Below, one piece after another: positions 34,390-38,151 of a stretch of 38,151 bases of DNA. Origin of the DNA: Methylococcaceae bacterium (GTDB lineage Bacteria; Pseudomonadota; Gammaproteobacteria; Methylococcales; Methylomonadaceae). The first letter of the stretch is position 1; every line of letters starts with the position of its first letter. Made by a program: the position numbers and the translations under genes. Under the pieces are notes generated by a model. That model saw nothing but the letters and a program-made list of their open reading frames with translations. It made no database searches and had not been told where the DNA came from. Where the stretch lies: assembly GCA_013141375.1 (NCBI GenBank), contig JABFRC010000280.1, forward strand, positions 1 through 38,151. Reading direction: 5' to 3'.

Positions 34390-34650
34390 AGCGCCTCCTG
34401 GCTTTTAGCAAGCCTGCCCAATCAAATCGGAATCAACAAAAAAACATGCTGCCCTCTGTGTGATTCATAGAGAAAAACTCCCATTTTCTGGAACACACTA
34501 AACAATTAACTGTATTGTTTATAAGCGTTTCGACGTCGCAAATTCGTCAGCTAGCTAAATCATCAGTATGTTGTTATCTTGTCAATCTAGCATTCCTAGT
34601 CTTCCGACTAACCTCTAAAACCGTGCTTACTTTTTCTTGAGGAACCGTAG

Positions 34651-34917
34651 ATGGACACGATCGTTTATTTATTGACTGGAGCATGTAAGATCATGCTGCT
34701 ATTGGTCGGATTAGTCATGTTATTCGGTGGCGGAATATGCATAGTAATGGATATTAGTATTTTTAGTTCCAACCCCGATTCTGACGCATTTTTAATTATA
34801 GGGATTGCCGGCGTAGTAACGTTTGTGGGCTGGAAATTAACGCAATCAGCACTTTCAACCGTCAAATCTTCTTCAAAAAATAATCACACCACACATCTAA
34901 ACGATTGGGAAGACTAG
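34651..34917 (+). CDS. Small two-helix membrane protein
   Basis: An 88-residue protein with two clear membrane helices (about residues 8-32, CKIMLLLVGLVMLFGGGICIVM, and about 46-66, FLIIGIAGVVTFVGWKLT) and a polar C-terminal tail. I do not recognise a family. GAGGA lies about 9 bases before the ATG. Only two bases separate its stop from the ATG of the following lipoprotein gene, so the pair is translationally coupled and it is the first gene of a four-gene operon with the Lgt-like and radical SAM proteins. Confidence 0.75.
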   Translation: MDTIVYLLTGACKIMLLLVGLVMLFGGGICIVMDISIFSSNPDSDAFLIIGIAGVVTFVGWKLTQSALSTVKSSSKNNHTTHLNDWED

Positions 34918-34919
34918 AA

Positions 34920-35600
34920 ATGAAGCAAGATTATCAATGGGGTATTCTGATCGTTTTATTTGTTACATTGATCGCAGGCTCATTCGGTTGCGCCACCCTA
35001 ACCGCGACAACGGCCGCAAAAAACAATGAGTTTTATACCAACCCCGTAATCAGCGATGAAATCATTGCCATCGGTAAACCTGATGCTGCACTGTCCAAAG
35101 CGATTGGGCACGACCACGTTGTTGCTTTTCTCGGCAAAAAAAATACCTACATGCTCTATAAAGGCGGTGAAGAACTGGAACACATCTCGACATTACATCT
35201 GTATGGCAAACGCCTGGTTATTGATACCACCACACATAAAAATCTCTATGTAAAGGATAAGCAAGTCTGGGGCTATATTGTTCTTACTTATGCCAAAGGC
35301 CTAGAAATCACACCCGAAGAACAGGAAGAGCTAATAAAGTCTGGCTTTAGTCAACCGGAATATAGGACATACCAGAAAAAAATCGAAATCGCGGGAATTA
35401 TCACACCGGCAATTCAACTGACTGATCAGCAGATAGCAACATTAGCCACGACCCGACCATTCAATCTTTATAATCCAAGAGACGTCAAAGCGCCCTCAAA
35501 TATAGGGGCAACAATGATGATACCCTTTGCAGTCGCCGCAGATATAGTCTTATCCCCTTTCTATTTAGGCGTTGGCTTGATTTTGCTGATTGCCCTTTAA
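34920..35600 (+). CDS. Putative lipoprotein of unknown function
   Basis: A 226-residue protein. The N-terminal hydrophobic segment ends at Cys24 (LIAGSFGC), a slightly non-standard lipobox, so lipid attachment is likely though not certain. The middle (about 40-165) is soluble with no motif I know. The C-terminus carries a hydrophobic segment with PFAVAADIVLSPFYLGVG, a pattern seen in small YceK/YidQ-type lipoproteins. I chose ATG 34920 because an upstream TTG reading overlaps the previous gene. It is followed after 3 bases by the Lgt-like gene. It could be a client of that enzyme, which is inference from position. Confidence 0.75.
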   Translation: MKQDYQWGILIVLFVTLIAGSFGCATLTATTAAKNNEFYTNPVISDEIIAIGKPDAALSKAIGHDHVVAFLGKKNTYMLYKGGEELEHISTLHLYGKRLVIDTTTHKNLYVKDKQVWGYIVLTYAKGLEITPEEQEELIKSGFSQPEYRTYQKKIEIAGIITPAIQLTDQQIATLATTRPFNLYNPRDVKAPSNIGATMMIPFAVAADIVLSPFYLGVGLILLIAL

Positions 35601-35603
35601 ACC

Positions 35604-36356
35604 ATGTTCCCACTCACCAACAATCCGCACTTTGTTCACGCACTATTTGAAGCGGCCGCACTATCGATCGGCGCTTTCTATTACCGTTATTTATTAAAAC
35701 GCGAAGGCGTGTCTGTCAGTGACTTGCTTAGCGGCCAACGCTATGCAGTATTGCTCGGCTGCATTTTCGGAGCGGCAATCGGCAATAAATTAGTATTCTG
35801 GATTGAAATGCCGCATTTACTACCGCTGTATTGGAACAAGCCCGAAGTGTGGTTTGCCGGGCAATCCATGGTGGGCGGATTGCTGGGCGCTCTTATTGGC
35901 GTGGAACTGGCGAAAAAGCTTTCCGGCATGCGCCACTCAACGGGCGATGCGTTTGTGTTTCCTGTGTTACTGGGATTAATCATCGGCCGCATAGGATGCT
36001 TTATTGCCGGTTTAGCAGACGGCACCTATGGCCTGCCAACGACGCTCCCATGGGGTGTAGATTTTGGCGATGGCATAGCGCGGCATCCCACTCAGCTTTA
36101 TGAAATCGCGTTTGCCTCCCTGTTATGGCTGATATTGCTAAGTTTACGCAAACCCTGGTCTGTGCAATCCGGCTTGTTGTTTAAGACGATGCTAAGCAGC
36201 TATCTCCTTTGGCGTTTGCTGATTGATGGCTTAAAACCCGTGCCGTTTGACTATGGCTTTGGCTTATCCGGCATTCAGCTGGTTTGTTCTATTGCGTTGG
36301 TGTTTTATGCACCGCTACTCTTTGCGCAGTGGCGCAAACTAAAGGAAACTGCATGA
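35604..36356 (+). CDS. Lgt-like (prolipoprotein diacylglyceryl transferase family) membrane protein
   Basis: A 250-residue polytopic membrane protein with about seven helices. It carries Lgt-family signatures GRIGCFIAGLADGTYG (128-143) and RHPTQLYE (160-167). E. coli Lgt moves diacylglycerol from phosphatidylglycerol onto lipobox cysteines. Two residues important there differ here by my alignment: the His103 position (SFHGG) reads Val90 (SMVGG) and the Asn146 position reads Cys132. It is also shorter than typical Lgt (about 290). So it is probably an Lgt paralogue with altered chemistry and not the housekeeping enzyme. Its TGA overlaps the ATG of the radical SAM gene (ATGA), and it follows a lipoprotein gene by 3 bases. 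Confidence 0.88.
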   Translation: MFPLTNNPHFVHALFEAAALSIGAFYYRYLLKREGVSVSDLLSGQRYAVLLGCIFGAAIGNKLVFWIEMPHLLPLYWNKPEVWFAGQSMVGGLLGALIGVELAKKLSGMRHSTGDAFVFPVLLGLIIGRIGCFIAGLADGTYGLPTTLPWGVDFGDGIARHPTQLYEIAFASLLWLILLSLRKPWSVQSGLLFKTMLSSYLLWRLLIDGLKPVPFDYGFGLSGIQLVCSIALVFYAPLLFAQWRKLKETA

Positions 36357-37792
36357 GCAGAAAAAATCGTCCCTGGTTGTTTTACGACACCACCGCATCA
36401 GTATGCGCCCAATGTTTACGCCAAGTAGAAGCCAAAATCATCATCAAAGGCGATGAAGTGTTTTTGGAAAAATGGTGCCCGGCGCACGGCTTCGAGCGCG
36501 TGTTGATTTGCGATGATGCCGAGTACTACCGGCTTTGCCGCGAAGTTTATGTAAAGCATCCGGAGATGCCGGAGCAGTTCAACACCCAGATGCTCTACGG
36601 CTGTCCATACGATTGCGGATTGTGTCCCGATCACATGCAGCATTCGTGTTTATCGGTGGTTGAGATCACCGACAACTGCAACCTGACTTGTCCGGTGTGC
36701 TACGCCGAATCTGCGCCACATCAGCAACATCGCCCCTTAAGCGACGTTATCGCCATGCTCGATGCAGTAGTGGCAAACGAAGGTGAGCCGGATGTGGTAC
36801 AAATTTCCGGCGGCGAACCGACTTTGCATCCGGATTTTTTTGCGATACTCGATGCCGCCAAAAGCCGTCCGATTCGGCACCTGATGATTAACACCAATGG
36901 CATTAGCATCGCAACCGACTCGGCATTCGCAGAAAAACTGGCGAGCTATTCGCCGGGCTTGGAAATCTATCTGCAGTTTGATTCGCTCAACGACGACACG
37001 CTCAAAAAAATACGCGGCGCAACCCTGGCTGACGTGCATCAGCGTGCACTGGAACGACTAGAAGCCCTGGGCATCTCTACAACCTTGGTGATGACCGTAT
37101 TACCCGGCATTAACGATGACCAGATTGGCGATGTGATTCAACATGCCTTGCAATGGCAATGTATACGCGGCGTTACCTTGCAGCCCGTCAGCGACGTCGG
37201 TCGGCTCACTATCGAAAACAAAACCAAGCGCTTGACGGTAAGCGGCATACGTCGAGCAATTGCCGAACAATCTGAGTTATTCAGCAAAGAAGATGTCGTG
37301 CCCGTGCCCTGCAACCCGGACACTTTGGCAATGGCTTATGCGCTAAAGCTCAACGGCAAAGTCATACCATTAACTCGGCATTTAGGACCAGAAGCCTTGC
37401 TGGCCGGGCCGCGCAATACCATCGTTTTCGAACGCGATCCTGCTCTTAAGGAACAAGTATTCAAATTGTTTTCCACCAACCATTCGCCGGAATCGCAAGC
37501 CTCTTGCCTGTCCGATTTACTGTGTTGCCTGCCGCGCGTGGCTGCACCGGCACTTAATTACCAAAATGTGTTCCGTGTGCTAATCGTGCAATTCATGGAC
37601 ATCCATAACCTGGATTTGCGCGCACTAAAAAAATCATGCATCCACTTCGCCCAAGCAGACGGCAAAATGATTCCGTTCGAAGCATACAATTTATTCTATC
37701 GAGGCAAGCGCATTGAACAAACAAAAGCCATCCAGGCAGAAATTGGTTTGAATGTGTTGAAAAGGAAGGCTGAAGCGAGTATTGCCCAATGA
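36353..37792 (+). CDS. Radical SAM protein, MJ0619/tetraether lipid synthase-like
   Basis: A 479-residue protein. It has an N-terminal cysteine site (CAQC at 18-21, CPAHG from 42), then GCPYDCGLCPDH with Cys84/88/91 and Cys99, the radical SAM motif CNLTCPVC (Cys109/113/116), the SAM-binding SGGEPT, and cysteine pairs near the C-terminus (SCLSDLLCC). This layout matches what I recall of COG1964, the family of archaeal MJ0619, shown to join lipid chains as tetraether lipid synthase; exact function in bacteria is open. I start at ATG 36353, giving an ATGA overlap with the Lgt-like gene; a longer frame runs inside that gene. Coupling to an Lgt-fold protein suggests a lipid substrate, an inference. 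Confidence 0.88.
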   Translation: MSRKNRPWLFYDTTASVCAQCLRQVEAKIIIKGDEVFLEKWCPAHGFERVLICDDAEYYRLCREVYVKHPEMPEQFNTQMLYGCPYDCGLCPDHMQHSCLSVVEITDNCNLTCPVCYAESAPHQQHRPLSDVIAMLDAVVANEGEPDVVQISGGEPTLHPDFFAILDAAKSRPIRHLMINTNGISIATDSAFAEKLASYSPGLEIYLQFDSLNDDTLKKIRGATLADVHQRALERLEALGISTTLVMTVLPGINDDQIGDVIQHALQWQCIRGVTLQPVSDVGRLTIENKTKRLTVSGIRRAIAEQSELFSKEDVVPVPCNPDTLAMAYALKLNGKVIPLTRHLGPEALLAGPRNTIVFERDPALKEQVFKLFSTNHSPESQASCLSDLLCCLPRVAAPALNYQNVFRVLIVQFMDIHNLDLRALKKSCIHFAQADGKMIPFEAYNLFYRGKRIEQTKAIQAEIGLNVLKRKAEASIAQ

Positions 37793-38151
37793 TAAAACTA
37801 CCTTACTCTCTCGATATTATCTGAGCCTTGCTTTGCGCAAGGCACTTGTACTGCTGCAGCTGAGTTCGAACCAGCACTATGGCGGATGAAGTTGCCGCGC
37901 ATAACCGTTATCGAAATTGAAGAAATGGCGCAAGATCGTCAACGGTCGATCAAAATACGGACGGCTCCCAATTTAAACTTACCGTCAGTAATGTGAGACA
38001 TTTTTTCACCAAAGGATTGCAAGTAAAAAACACATTCGTAAAAACACCCAATACCGCCAAGCGGCGGGTGTCATCAATGGCATGGTGAGGACTACTCGCC
38101 AACCAACATCATGGGATAATACTCTCGCCTCCGATTTCAATTTTTAATCGT
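37793..38151. other. Gene-free right end
   Basis: About 360 bases with no frame I can support; short frames are all broken by stops. A small stem GCCTTG / CAAGGC (37825-37843) lies 32 bases after the radical SAM stop and may help end that transcript. ACACCC...GGGTGT around 38044-38071 is another weak hairpin. Nothing else is recognised. Confidence 0.4.

Noticed and set aside
36284-36352. An N-terminal extension of the radical SAM protein
   Set aside because: It lies wholly inside the Lgt-like gene in another frame; the ATGA overlap start fits better.
37860-38145. Possible small gene or transposase remnant at the right end
   Set aside because: Every frame is short or broken, and no motif could be recognised.

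Overview
The window looks like chromosomal DNA of a free-living Gammaproteobacterium. A methanotroph-like (Methylococcales) or related environmental lineage is my best guess, from the type of dispersed palindromic repeats, the large multi-PAS cyclic-di-GMP proteins and the overall protein character. No methane-oxidation gene is present, so this placement is inference. Most genes have moderate G+C, roughly half in sampled lines. The first 3.1 kb is visibly A+T-rich, about one third G+C in sampled lines.

Layout. (1) 1-3.1 kb: an A+T-rich block with a PhnD-like periplasmic binding protein, a HAMP histidine kinase and a GNAT acetyltransferase. (2) 3.1-3.8 kb: two copies of a dispersed ~120 bp palindromic element flanking tRNA-Leu(CAG) and its terminator. 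(3) 3.8-6.1 kb, minus strand: an apparent operon of a ferritin-like protein, fumC and a GlcG/HbpS-type heme-binding protein. (4) 6.4-8.9 kb, plus strand: a two-gene biosynthetic-looking pair, a degenerate enoyl-reductase-like protein and a divergent alpha-oxoamine synthase. (5) 8.9-15.7 kb, minus strand: a signalling module made of a Crp/Fnr regulator, a FecR-TPR-beta-barrel outer-membrane protein, a small cysteine-containing membrane protein and a CHASE2 nucleotide cyclase interrupted by an in-frame amber codon. (6) 16-28.5 kb, plus strand: a 1575-residue PhnD-PAS-GAF-LOV-PAS-PAS-GGDEF-EAL-CZB protein, two glycosyltransferases, a CapK/PaaK-like adenylate-forming enzyme, and a nine-PAS GGDEF protein. 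This fits surface polysaccharide production under cyclic-di-GMP control. (7) 28.5-34.4 kb: a third copy of the repeat, lplT on the minus strand, a multicopper oxidase and a lipoprotein of the metallo-beta-lactamase fold. (8) 34.6-37.8 kb: a tight four-gene operon of a small membrane protein, a lipoprotein, an Lgt-like protein lacking two key Lgt residues, and a radical SAM protein resembling the MJ0619/tetraether lipid synthase family.

The most promising candidates for something undescribed are the Lgt-like/radical SAM operon (possible membrane-lipid or lipoprotein acyl-chain chemistry), the light-, ligand- and metal-integrating GGDEF-EAL protein, the oxoamine synthase pair, and the Crp/FecR-barrel/cyclase module. 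All functional statements rest on reading motifs by eye. No database search was possible.
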